Below, piece by piece: positions 10,829-21,857 of a stretch of DNA of 64,000 nucleotides; the first letter of the stretch is position 1; every line of letters starts with the position of its first letter. The notes below the pieces were generated by a model. It saw nothing but the letters and a program-made list of their open reading frames with translations, was not told the origin of the DNA and searched no databases. The position numbers were made by a program, and so were the translations under genes. The stretch covers positions 52,156,093 to 52,220,092 of the forward strand of contig NC_080426.1 in the NCBI RefSeq assembly GCF_029873635.1, given 5' to 3'. This DNA is from Malania oleifera. Taxonomy: Eukaryota; Streptophyta; Magnoliopsida; Santalales; Ximeniaceae.

Positions 10829-11330
10829 GCAAAATCCGCTCCATGAATCAGCTTGGCACACTTGAGTCCCGCTCCGAAAAATTGCTCCATGAAGCTGCTT
10901 GGTAAACTCAGTTTGGAACATAAGCTCGGAACATGAGCTTGAAAAATGTCCTCCACGACTCAGCTCAGAACATGAGCTCGAAAAGTGTCCTCCACCACTC
11001 AGTTCGGAACATCAGCTCAGAACATGAACTCGAAAAATATTCTCCACCGCTCAGCTCGGAACATGAGCTCGGAACTGATCTTACCGAGCAGCTTCATGGG
11101 GCAATTTCTCAGAGCAGGGCTTGCCGAATAAGTTTGCCGAGCTGTTCTTGTCGAGCTGCTTCTTGGAGTGAATTTTGCCGAACTAATTTTACCGAGCAGC
11201 TTCATGGAGCAATTTCTCGGAGCAGGGCTTGCAGAGCAAGTTTGCCAAGAAGTTCGTGCAGAGCTGCTTCATGGAGCGAATTTTGCCGAACTAATTTTAT
11301 CGAGAAGCTTCATGGCCTTTTATGCCTATT
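10829..11330. repeat. GAGCTCGGAACAT repeat block, partly inverted relative to 10575-10641
   Basis: Units of the type CTCCACCACTCAG(C/T)TCGGAACAT with AGCTCGAAAA occur three or more times between 10925 and 11065. They are the reverse complement of the block just left of the telomere-like array. After about 11085 the units (GAGCAGCTTCATGG) resemble the left array in direct orientation. Confidence 0.75.
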
Positions 11331-11913
11331 GAGTCATGCCCATCTGTCGGTCTGTTTTTAGCCTTCCGAGTCGTGCTCATCATTTGGGCCTTTGATGCTT
11401 AATAAGTTGTGCTCATATGCTGGGCTGTTTTTGGCCTTCCGAGTTGTGCTCGTCAGTTTGGCCTCTGTGCCTAATGAGTTGTGCTTAACTGTTGGCTGTT
11501 TTTGGCCTTCTGAGTTGTGCTCGTCAGTTTGGCCTCTTTGCCTAATAAGTCGTGCTCATCTGTTGGGCTGTTTTTTGCCTTATGAGTCGTGCTTGTCATC
11601 TGGGGCTTTGATGCTTAATGAGTCGTGCTCATTTATTGGGCTGTTTTTGGCCTTCCAAGTCATGCTCGTCATTTGGACTCTATGCCTAATGAGTCGTGCT
11701 CATCTGTTGGGCTATTGTTGGCCTTTCGAGTCGTGCTCGTCAATTTGGCCTCTGTGCCTAATGAGTCGTGTTCATCTATTGGGCTGTTTTTGGCCTTCTG
11801 AGTCGTGCTCGTCAGTTTGGCCTCTTTGCCTAATGAGTCGTGCTCATCTTCTGGGCTGTTTTTGGCCTTACGAGTCGTGCTCGTCATCTGGGCCTTTGAT
11901 GCTTAATGAGTCG
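11331..11913. repeat. 72-bp tandem repeats of element B (left part)
   Basis: The unit has two similar halves, GGGCTGTTTTTGGCCTTCCG / AGTCGTGCTCGTCA and GGCCTCTNTGCCTAATG / AGTCGTGCTCATCTGTT, with about eight repeats. Because 72 is a multiple of three, both strands stay open, which creates repetitive ORFs without coding evidence. The array resumes at 13774 after the SIRE-type insertion. Confidence 0.85.
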
Positions 11914-13773
11914 TGTTGATTAAGGTGTAATCCCAAGAGGGGGGGGGTGAATTGGATATTAAAAAAAATTCACTTAATTTTCTTTTACACACTTCTTATA
12001 AGTTTACCAACTACTTCTAGTTGCTCAAATATGTGTGAGTGTGGCAATCCTATCTATGCATGCAATATACTTAATTTAAATGTAATGTGGAAAATAAAGA
12101 GTAAAAGGAAGAGAAAAGACAAATGCGATTTTATGAGGTTCAGCCGACTTGGCCTACGTCCTCGCCTTGAGCAACCAATCAAGGATTCACTAATAACCCT
12201 GCTCCTTAAAGTGGGACGGAGCTTCCCTTACAAACCGCTACTTACAAGAGGTACAACTCCCTCCTTATCCGCTGCTCACAAGAGGTACAACTTCCTCCTC
12301 ACACCTAGTTCACAACCCGAACCGTGTTTACAATGAAATCTTAAAATAACACTCAAAACAATGCTTTTAACAAAAGCTTGTGAGTACAATTCAATTTCCT
12401 AGTATATTAACATATGATATAACTTGAAGCTCAAGAATGTATGAAAAACGATACAATTGTTTGATGTATGATATGTGTCAACACACAAATTCGTATTTAA
12501 TCAAAACTCCCTAGTGAAAATATATTTGGAATGCTTTGGAGTCTACTAGGGTTCTCAATTCACTTTGTAAAGATGCTCAAGTATATTTGAAGTGAGCTAT
12601 TTAACAAAAATTTGACTTAAATACAATTGAATCAAAAATCACAAAGTTTTCCTTCAAGTTCTAATATTTTAATCAAAGTAAGTTTTTCAATAAGAAATCC
12701 AATGAAAAATATATATGAATATGTGTTTATGTACTTATTGAATTTTAAATCAATCAACCAAGCTAACAAGTTTTTCTTAAAACATGATCTTCCCAAAAAT
12801 AAGTTTTTATATGTGAATACACACTCAAGATCAAAACCTCTTTCTAATGATAAACACATAAAGAGATGAGAGATTCTTTAAAAATGATAACTTGATAGAT
12901 CAAACCTTAATACTAGATCAAATTTTAGTTGGATGAATGAATGCCCTTTTGATTTCAGTAGAGATTTTCCCAAACGAAGATGGAAGAAGATTGAAGTGTA
13001 GAAAACCGGCTCTAGGGTTCAAATCTTGCAATAAGAAGTATATCTTTCTTGTTGTGTCCCTTAGCTTATGTTCTAGGGTTTAGATATTCATAATATATAC
13101 TATATTACCCTTAGAATTAATCTCATCCGTTGGATCAATAAGATATTTTGCGTGTCTTTTTAATAAAGAGCTGATTTTTAGGCTTTCCCACGAGTTCAGG
13201 CAACCGAGACTTCAGGCGCCTGAGGTTCCAAGGTCAGGTGACCGAAGAGCCTCGGCCAGGTTCTGTCTTCTCCATTTAATTCTTCAGGAGACTAAACTTA
13301 ATCTTTAGGCAACCGAAGAAATTCTTCAGGCTACTAAGGTTTGAGTTCAGGCGATCGAACTACCCATTCTCTCAAATTTTTATTTCTAACTAAAAATCAG
13401 CTTGACTTCTTTTCTTGGATCTTTCATAAAATATATTTTTCATGATTGTGAAAACATTTCAAGGTCCATGAGAGTTTCCTAATGATGTACATGAAATGCA
13501 TGAATCCTAACAATCATTCTAAGTTATAATGAGCCTCAAATTAAATCATATGAAAATGTTAATACATGAGTTCTAAATACCCTTTCCCAAGATATTCTTG
13601 AACTTTGCCTCTTGCATCTTGATTCCCATACTCTTTGAGTTCCATGGATCTTGCCAAGATTTGTTAACTTTCCGTGCATGCTTAGTGTAAGTCTTGTTCA
13701 CAAACTCAATGCACAGATCAAATATCAAGTGATTTGTCATTATCAAAACAAGATTGGACTCGTAGAGTCAACA
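11914..13773 (-). mobile_element. SIRE/Maximus-type copia solo LTR (1860 bp)
   Basis: The ends are TGTTGATTAAGGTGTAATCC and GACTCGTAGAGTCAACA, giving an inverted TGTTGA/TCAACA, with a near-perfect 5-bp duplication AGTCG (11909-11913) / AGTCT (13774-13778). Read on the minus strand it starts TGTTGACTCTACGAGTCCAA and ends with the run of C before the CTCTTGGGATTACACC-type end, as I recall for Sirevirus LTRs. It resembles 45307-47343 in inverted orientation. It holds no pol sequence, so it is a solo LTR. It interrupts the 72-bp array of element B. Confidence 0.75.
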
Positions 13774-13980
13774 AGTCTCATCTGCTGGGCCGTTTTTGGC
13801 CTTCCGAGTTGTGCTCATCATTTGGCCTCTATGCCTAATGAGTCGTGCTCATCTGTTGGGCTATTTTTGGCCTTACGAGTCATGCTCGTCATTTGGCCTC
13901 TATGCCTAATGAGTCATGCTCATTTTTGGGCGGTTATTGGCTTCACGAGGCGTGCTCGTTGGCGGATTTGTCAGCTTGTG
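13774..13980. repeat. 72-bp tandem repeats of element B (right part)
   Basis: This is the continuation of the array at 11331-11913 after the inserted solo LTR, with about three more units decaying into a GAGGCGTGCTCGTTGGCGG segment. Confidence 0.8.
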
Positions 13981-14280
13981 CGGCTGAAATGGCCTTCCCC
14001 TTAGATGAGACATTCTCATTTATGGAGTGTGTCAGATGTCTATTTCGAGGTGATATCGTCGTCTCTTTCGAGGCGTCTTTCTTACCTGAAAAAATCTATT
14101 GATTGCATTTATATCAGTCGTACCTTGGGAAGCTGTGAATTCTTGGTATTAGTGCCATGTCAGCGCGCCTTTGAGGATTTTCGTTCGTACGGGGATACTT
14201 TGTGTCCTTCCTCTGGAGATGCAAACCCCTTTCTGTAACGGGGCACTCTCAAGATTCTCACCTTCTCAGGGATTCGTGTA

Positions 14281-14640
14281 GGCCTTTCTCTATAAAGGCA
14301 GGGTCCCCTCATTTGCTCCCCATCTCATTTAAAGGGTTTTTACCTCTTGCTAGGTACGCTCTCGCTCGGCCTCTCTCCTTGCTTTTCTCCATCTTTGTGT
14401 TGACTTGCATGTTTGTTTTATTGTTCTTCATGTTCTTCACTGTTCTTGATAGAATCTTGCCTGTTTAATCTTCTTTTGTATGGTAGCTTTGTTGTTTTTC
14501 TCGCAAAATTTGTTTGTTTGATTTCCTTGGGTATATTATCTCCCTTGTTTTTGTGGGAGGGTCGTCTGTTTGATCTGTTTGGAAGTTCTTCGTTTTGTTC
14601 GTTCCATATTTCGCTCTCTTTATGGAGTCTAGTGTACTAG
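14281..14640 (+). promoter_or_regulatory. Promoter and leader of the antisense gene in element B
   Basis: TATAAAG at 14291 is followed by a pyrimidine-rich leader of about 330 bases and then an ATGGAGTCT at 14621. The same leader style and ATGGAGTCT occur in element A at 1-189. In element B the reading frame is cut after a few codons, where sequence jumps directly to gag. The promoter assignment is inferred from position and the TATA box. Confidence 0.5.
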
Positions 14641-15685
14641 TCTCTTGTCTTTTCGGGGATCTATAGGATTCTCTTGTCTCCCTACTACTACTTTTCCTTT
14701 TCCGTTCTATACGACTTCCTCTTGTGTCCATCATCTCCTCTAGGTTGATGTATTTCTATGCTCGAGTCATCAGCTCCCCCATATCCACCGGCGGCTTTTT
14801 CCCTAGAGAGAATAAGAAACTTTCGGGCTGAAGAGCTGTTGTCAAGGCCGCAAAAGCCACCCCCATGTCTAGGTTGCAGATTTCTAGGATTGCCGTGTTG
14901 AAGCAGTGCATGAATTTCTTTAGAGTCTCCTGCTCTCCTTGCGCCATAATCATGAGATGGCCCGTTGTTTTAGCAATTCTCCAACTACTAAGGAAGTGGA
15001 TGGTTAACGATTGTTCCATCTCTGAGAAGGAACCGATCGATTTGGGTTGCAGAGTTCGGTACCAGTCTCTAGCAGTACCCTTAAGGGTTGTTGCAAAAGC
15101 TTAACACATGATAGCGTCTGGAGCACCTTGCAACTGCATCACCATCGTAAAGGTGTCCAGATGATCAATTGGGTCGGACAGACCTTCGTACCTTTCGAAG
15201 GTGGGCATCTTGAATCTACTTGGCAGTAGAGCTTCCATGATCTCTTTGTTGAATGGCGGCTCTGAGGACTTTTGGGACGCTTCCCCGTAGAAGGGTTTGG
15301 TTTTGCCCTCTTTCATCATCTTTTCTATGTGATCTATTTTATTGATCCTTTCTTCGAGCTCCGTGGATCTTTGTTGGTTGACATATACGCTGTTTGCGTC
15401 ATTTACCTTCTTGTTGAGGTAGATTTTTTTCTCGTTCTCCTTTGGTTTGTCAGATTTTTTGTCTGTACTGGGGCTCTCTTGCAGTTGGTGGAGGATGTGC
15501 CCTTCCTGACGCTTTTGTTGTAAGAATTGGTTGAGCATATCCTTCATTTCCTTTTGGAAAGCGAGGAATTCCTTCCTACTGACACCTGATGGTTGTGCGG
15601 GTGTGGAGTGGATGGACTAGGACGATTCTTTTCTTGCTGCTGGGATGGAAGTAGAATTGTGTGAGGTTGGCATTGCCTGAATGTC
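14640..15685 (-). pseudogene. Gag remnant of element B
   Basis: Three pieces, 15101-15547, 14756-15019 and 14465-14734, match the gag of element A (KPFYGEASQKSSEPPFNKEI, ALLPSRFKMPTFERYEGLSD, QGEQETLKKFMHCF, MDTRGSRIERKRKSSSRETR). The start region with an MPTSHNS-type N terminus is near 15675. Stops and small differences break it. Gag ends where the internal deletion removes its Cys/His cluster and everything downstream. Confidence 0.85.
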
Positions 15686-15727
15686 GAAAGTCGAGAGCAA
15701 GAAATGATCACCTCTCAAAAGCATGTT

Positions 15728-15743
15728 CCCACAGACGGCGCCA
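15728..15743 (-). promoter_or_regulatory. Primer binding site of element B
   Basis: The minus strand reads TGGCGCCGTCTGTGGG, two bases after the 5' LTR end. It is the unmutated version of the site in element A. Confidence 0.85.
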
Positions 15744-15745
15744 AC

Positions 15746-16182
15746 TGTTACAGGGTAAAATTAGCAAGGTTGCTCCTTCGACTTCCGCTAACCTAAAAGG
15801 GGAAGAGAAGAAAGGCTTGGAGGACTCGGGGTGAACTTTAGGGGATCACTCTGATGCCTAAGTAAGAGAAATGCTTTTAGAGAGGCTGAATGCGACAGTA
15901 GAATGAGTTGAATGACTTACCTTAACCTCTTCCTCGCTCCCCTTCTTATAGGAGTTAGAGTTGACCCTTTGGTTGATCTGCCTTTATTGCACAGAGCTTG
16001 AATTGCTCCTGGGTTATAAAGTGTTTGCACACATCACTCGGCCATTTAAGCTGTTGGCGTGGATCTCTCCTCCTCTTTATTGAGTTGGAGTTGATTGCTC
16101 TGGTCAGATTGTTTGACTTCGGGGGGGACTATGGGTTAGGTGTTGTCTTGTTCTTATTGGCTAGTTTATTTTGGGCATATCA
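15746..16182 (-). repeat. 5' LTR of element B
   Basis: This 437-bp LTR (TG...CA) pairs with 9528-9973. Differences between the two are scattered substitutions and a G-run length change. It is flanked outside by AATAC. Confidence 0.92.
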
Positions 16183-16526
16183 AATACTATATTTTTATGC
16201 ATAAATATTTATTAAGTTTGTGAATTGTCAAAAGAAAACAAATCAATATGTTTGTTTCAACTGTTGAAAGAGTTTGAGGAGAAAAATAATAATAAGCACA
16301 ATCTTCTATACTTATTTTACTAATATTTTAGTATTTTTTACAATATTTTATTGTTTGTTGTCAAAGAAATGCTACTATTTTTACATTGACAAAAATTTAT
16401 CAGTAAAAAAGGTCATTTTTGTTTTTTTGCTTTATTGGATTTTCATGCTAGACTGTAATACCACAAAAAGCCGCCTTTGTCGTTAAAATGAATGAATTCT
16501 CCTTATGCTTCATAACATGAACTAAG

Positions 16527-16593
16527 ACTCAGCTGGGCTAGTTCAAGTAGTAAGGACAACTTGTGACTTTAGTGACCCTAAGGTCACGAGTTC
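16527..16593 (+). mobile_element. tRNA-derived SINE, 5' part (copy 1, interrupted by element C)
   Basis: The left target-site duplication is CATGAACTAAG (16516-16526). The body begins with a tRNA-like head containing box A TAGTTCAAGTA (16539-16549) and the start of box B, ending CACGAGTTC exactly where element C is inserted. The rest of the SINE resumes after 25836. Confidence 0.8.
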
Positions 16594-18359
16594 TGTCACG
16601 CCCTAAACCCGAAAATGGGACCCCAGGAGTGAGTTTAGTAACCTAACCTGTCTCTGTATCAATTTAAAACATACATGATACAACATAAAAAGAGGGTCCG
16701 ACCCCGTAAGGTGAACGGATGCACCATATACATACATACAATCGTCCATACTCATCAAAAAACGCAGCGGAATACTGTCTTTCTATACCTAAATTGTACC
16801 ATACCAGAGTCTATACCATATAAGGATATACATCCCTACGAATACCATACATACTACAGGCGTCTACAAAATCCATCACGACAACCCGGTCACAAAAACT
16901 CGTACCTATCAGGCACTAGTAGTAGCTAAACAACACCCCTCACTTCCGAATGCTAGGATGCTAGTTTCAGCTACCCGAAGGACCTGAAAAACATTGTATA
17001 TATTCAAGGTGAGACACCTCTTAGTAAGGAAGAAAATAGGTTATATCAGTGTGTGGCATACCAGTGTCATTTTACATACTCCATAACACTATACATACGA
17101 TACGGTTGAAACAATTCATACAGTTTCAAAACAGTTCCATACATTTTCATACAGTTCCAGTATTTTCACAAAAACCATTCCAGTTCATACGATACCCAAA
17201 TACATACATACATACATACATACATACATACATACATACGGTCAGTGTCGTCACACTAGTTCACAACTATACCAGGTCACCTCGTCTCATAGCAATTACA
17301 TTGCTACATACACAACTATGCTGCGACGATCATGGCCCAATGGTGAATCCATTGCTTCATACGCAACTACACAAGGTCACCTAGTCTCACAGCGATTACA
17401 TTTCTACACATGCAACTACGAAGATCTACGACTCAGGCCCAATAGTGAATCCATTGCTACATATGCAACTACACAAGGTCACCTAGTCTCACCCCGATTA
17501 CATTGCCACGTGCCAAACTATGCTGCGACGACCTAGGCCCACTGTGAATCCATTGCTACATACGGTTTAGAACACACCTTCGGTGACCAGCCAAAACATA
17601 CTGGTGATATTTCACACCCCCAATATAGATCCGACCACTCTCGCCACGGTAACTACCCGATACCTGGTTGTTTTACAAATCCCTGGAATCATTTTGGAAC
17701 TCACGTTCCTATACATTTCAACGTACGGTAATTAGCCGCCACATAGCTGTTTTACAAATACCTGGAACAATATACATACAAACAAACATACCATACTTAT
17801 TTGGTTTACGGCAAATCATATCGTTTACAAATTCAAGTATACAGTTTATGCAAATATGGATTACAGTCACCTCAATAATACAATTTAAATAAGACAAACG
17901 GTTTTCCAACAAAATAGAGATGATACCCAAAATCCCTAATTTTCCTGAAAAACTATTACCCTAAAATCCCGCATTTTCACCTGATAAATTTCCCCAAATA
18001 AGTAGTCAAAACATAGATACGATCGTAGCCTACAAGCTTACCGATCCCGATTTCAAAAATGGACTAATATAAACAGAATCCCCTTACTTAACCCGAATTC
18101 CAACTACGAACTCTATGGTCCTCAAAACCACAAACCGAAACTCCAAAACCTACAAACCATAGTACAGTACATGCTTACAATTCGTACCACTACACATATA
18201 CCGAATCAAAAATGAAAACCGTGCCTTACCTCGATTTTAGCTCGAAACCCAAAAACGCTCGAATCGAGATTCCGATCCGCTAGAAACGTAAAGAATCCTT
18301 CACTAATCCTAAAAGTAACTTTGGATTTACGATTCAGGCGACAAACGGCGAAGAAATCA

Positions 18360-18411
<52 letters not shown>

Positions 18412-18725
18412 CCATAACTTAGAAACTAAGCAACCCCAAAAGTCCTTTTATAAGCCTTTGACCCAAGGGATTTGTCGACGAAATGGTGCCTTCGTCGACG
18501 AAAAGTCAGGGATTTCGTCAAGGAATCGGAGAATTCGTTGACGAATCCTAATATTTCCAATTTCCACCTCTCGACTTTTCTTCATTGATGAACCTCTGAA
18601 TTTCGTCGATGGAAAGTCTTCTACCTTTGTCGAAAAATTTTGGCCTCGTCGACGAAGTCTGCAGAATTTCCATTTTTCCCCTCTTTTACATATTAAACCC
18701 ATATATCACGGTTCGGGTTGTTACA
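16594..18725 (-). repeat. 3' LTR of element C
   Basis: This 2132-bp LTR contains a CATA microsatellite (17207-17239), about 70-bp subrepeats with CATACGCAACTACACAAGGTC (17290-17560), a GA microsatellite (18361-18409) and a cluster of TTCGTCGACGAA palindromes (18470-18660). It pairs with 23712-25831. Confidence 0.93.
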
Positions 18726-18740
18726 ACCTCCCTTTTTTAC
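18726..18740 (-). promoter_or_regulatory. Polypurine tract of element C
   Basis: The minus strand reads GTAAAAAAGGGAGGT next to the LTR start TGTAACAACCC, preceded by GAGGACGAAATTT. This is the arrangement usual for Tekay/Del chromoviruses. Confidence 0.8.
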
Positions 18741-18944
18741 AAAAATTTCGTCCTCGAAATTTGCAATCTCTCTTTACAATCACATTTATACTACCACATA
18801 CATACTCTGGTTACATACATACGTGGTCTCGGGAGCTTACAATACAACAGGACTCTCCCAGAGACTAACCACTAAATATAACATGATAACAGAGGATTAC
18901 ATACATACATACATACTCATATCACCCTACTATCCAAGTACTAC

Positions 18945-20387
18945 TTAGAACAACTGCGGATACTCCTGGCATATTTCCGTTTCTAGTTCCCAAGAAGCTT
19001 CCTCAACCTCGTGGTTTCGCCACAATACCTTCACTAACGGTATTTCTTTGGTACGAAGCTTCTGAACTTTACGGTTCAGAACCTGAACAGGTATCTCTTC
19101 ATATGCTAAAGTATCCCTAATTTCCAACTCATCATAACTAATAACATGTGAAGGATCCAACACGTACCTTCTCAACATGGATACGTGAAACACATCATGG
19201 ACCCTCAAAAGTGCTGGAGGTAATGCAACTCGGTAAGCTATTGGACCCACTCGCTCAAGTACCTCAAATGGTCCGATATACCTCGGGCTCAACTTGCCCT
19301 TCCTCCCAAATCTCATCACCCCTTTCATCAGAGCAATACGCAGAAATACCTTACCGCCCACGTCGAACTCCAACTCACGGCGGTGAACATTCCTGTAACT
19401 CTTCTGCCGACTTTGAGCTGATCTAATCCTCTCCCGAAACAAACCTACCTTCTCAGATGCCTGCTATACGAGTTCAGGTCCTAAAACCTGACGTTCATCG
19501 ACCTCATCCCAATACAAAGGAGATCGACACCTCCGACCATACAAAGCCTCGAACGGTGCCATCCCTATACTGGCCTAGAAGCTATTGTTATAGGCAAACT
19601 CCACTAGTGGTAGAAACTAAATCCAACTACCACCGAAGTCCAATACACAAGCCCGTAACATATCCTACAAGATTTGTATTGTCCTCTCTGACTATCCATC
19701 AGTCTAGGGGTGGAACGTTGTACTGAAAGTAAGCTTCATCCCCAATGCCTCCTACAAGCTCTTCCAAAATCGAGAAGTAAACCTCGGATCCCAATCTGAA
19801 ACAATGGATACCGGTACCCCGTGCATTCTCACAATCTCATGCACATATATATCAGCTAGCCTACTCAAAAGGTAGCTAACCTTCGTCGGTACAAAGTGAG
19901 CAGATTTCGTCAACCTGTCCACAATTACCTAAATAGTATTTTTCCCGTGAAGTGTTGTCGGTAATTCGGTAAGAAAGCCCATGGAAATGTGCTCCCATTT
20001 CCACACCAGAATAGGCAAGGGTTGCAACGACCCTGCCAGCCTCTGATGTTCAGCTTTCACCCACTGACATGTTAGACACTACTCCACAAACCAAGCAATA
20101 TCCCTCTTCATACCACTCCACCAGAAGGACTCTCGCAAATCTCGATACATCTTCATACTACCCGGATATACCGTATAGAGAGAACAATGCGCTTCCTCCA
20201 GAATCGTCCTTCTGATCTCATCGTCATTTGGAACAAGCAGCCTGGTCCCAAACCTCAACGTACTTCTATCAGAAATGTTAAAATTCGCAGCCGAACCCTG
20301 CTGCACTTTCTCCACAATCTCAGCTAACTCCGCATCACTAGCCTGCGTAACTTTAATACGCTCAAACAAGGTCAGTTGGATTACCAA
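18945..20387 (-). pseudogene. Integrase with chromodomain-like C terminus, element C
   Basis: The N-terminal part (20079-20387) has the H/C zinc-binding region, including GSMKMYRDLRESFWWSGMKR. The core (about 19450-20060) is readable in pieces, with several stops. The C-terminal part (18945-19442) contains [40 protein letters not shown] and [17 protein letters not shown]. The last stretch is the chromodomain signature of the Tekay/Del clade, which is thought to direct insertion to heterochromatin. All parts share one frame. Confidence 0.88.
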
Positions 20388-20519
20388 GCTAGCAATGAAA
20401 TCCTAATGATCACCAGACACCAACTCTATGCCAAGACTTTCCAGATCTCTCTTAACATGATGCTGAGCTACAACTGCAGTTACTGCTACATGTTCTAACT
20501 TCTGACTCAACGCATCTAC

Positions 20520-21038
20520 TACCACATTAGCCTTTCCCAGGTGATAACTGATCGTACAATCGTAGTCCTTAATCAACTCTAACCACTGCCTTTACCTCAT
20601 ATTCAGCTCCTTTTGCGTGAAAAAGTACCTGAGGCTTTTTTGGTCAGTGAAAAACTCACACTAAACACCGTACAGGTAGTGTCGCCAGATCTTTAGGGCA
20701 TAAACAACAGCAACCAATTCCAGATCATGCGTAGGGTAATTTTTCTCATACTCCTTAAGTTGCCGAGAAGCATAAGCTACCACCTTATCCTGACCCAAAC
20801 CCTTCAGGAATGCGTCGTTATAGATCACAAAACTCCCATCCCCCGAAGGAATAGTCAAAATTGGAGCGGTAACCAGCCGATGCTTCAACTCAAGAAAGCA
20901 CTGCTCACACTCACTAGTCCAGTCAAACTTCACTCCTTTCTTGGTCAATCGTGTTAGAGGTCTAGAAAATTTAGAGAAACCCTCCACGAATCGATAATAG
21001 TAACCCGCCAATCCCAAAAAACTCCAAACCTCCTGCAC
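20520..21038 (-). pseudogene. RNase H of element C
   Basis: [51 protein letters not shown] and [20 protein letters not shown] mark the end of RT and the single gypsy RNase H. A stop after YLYGV and another after LNMR interrupt the frame. The ISYHLGKANVVVDALS block near 20530 is still recognisable. Confidence 0.82.
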
Positions 21039-21099
21039 ACTTTTCGGTCTAGCTCAATCTACTACAGCTTCGATCTTGCTAGGATTAACAGAGAAACCG

Positions 21100-21839
21100 C
21101 CCTCAGACACCACATGGCCTAAGAACACTACCTATTTCAACTAGAATTCACATTTTTTTAGCTTAGCATACAACTTCTTTTCCCACAGAATCTGTAGCAC
21201 TAACCTCAGATGCTTTACGTGCTCTTTCGTACTCCTTGAGTATACCAGAATGTCATCTATGAATACCACTACGAATCGATCTAGGTACTCATGGAAAACC
21301 CTATTCATCAGATCCATGAACATCGCCGAAGCATTCATTAACCCAAAAGGCATGACTAAGAACTCATAGTGGCCGTATCTGGTTCAGAAAGTAGTTTTCG
21401 CTACATCCTCCACCCTAACCCTCACCTGATGATATCCTGACTGCAAATTGATCTTCGAAAAGACCTGCGTCCCCTGCAACTGGTCAAAGAGATCATCTAT
21501 ATGAGGCAAAGGGTAACGATTCTTCACCGTCACTTTATTGATCTCATGGTAATCAATGCACATCCACATCGACCTGTCCTTCTTCTTCACAAACAGTACT
21601 GGAGCTCCCCAAGGCGAAACACTAGGTCGAATGAATCCCCTGTCCAGTAATTCCTGCAACTGCTCCTTCAACTCCCGAAGTTCTGTTGGAGCCATCCGGT
21701 ACGGAGCTTTAGAGATCGGTGCCTTATCGGGTAGCAACTCTATCCCAAACTCCACCTCACGATTCAGAGGTAAACCGGGTAAATCATCTGGAAACATGTC
21801 CGGAAATTCGTTGACTAGCCGAATGTCCTTAAGCCTCAA
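21100..21839 (-). pseudogene. Reverse transcriptase of element C
   Basis: Motifs in order are [92 protein letters not shown] and the catalytic [13 protein letters not shown]-to-TGA change near 21380 and TAG codons after KKCEF (about 21126-21140) interrupt it. All are single-base transitions in an otherwise continuous frame. Confidence 0.9.
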
Positions 21840-21857
21840 CTCATTCAGTGACGGTTC

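Larger units (their letters stand above)
9528..16182 (-). mobile_element. Deletion-derivative Tat element (element B), non-autonomous
   Basis: It is bounded by two ~440-bp LTRs and a perfect 5-bp target-site duplication AATAC (9523-9527 and 16183-16187). The empty site is seen in the second duplicate at about 30810-30820. Internally it keeps the primer binding site, most of gag (minus strand), the promoter and ATG of the antisense gene, a long tandem-repeat zone and the polypurine tract. All of protease, RT, RNase H and integrase, and the exons of the antisense gene, are missing. The SIRE-type LTR at 11914-13773 inserted later. Confidence 0.92.

Noticed and set aside
11392-11919. 175-residue plus-strand ORF with repeated 24-residue units, and a 72-residue ORF on the opposite strand
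   Set aside because: Both are products of the 72-bp tandem repeat, whose length keeps any stop-free frame open on both strands. There is no start context or known domain.
18206-18415. 69-residue ORF starting with a Ser-Leu repeat
   Set aside because: It is a translation of the GA microsatellite in the Tekay LTR.
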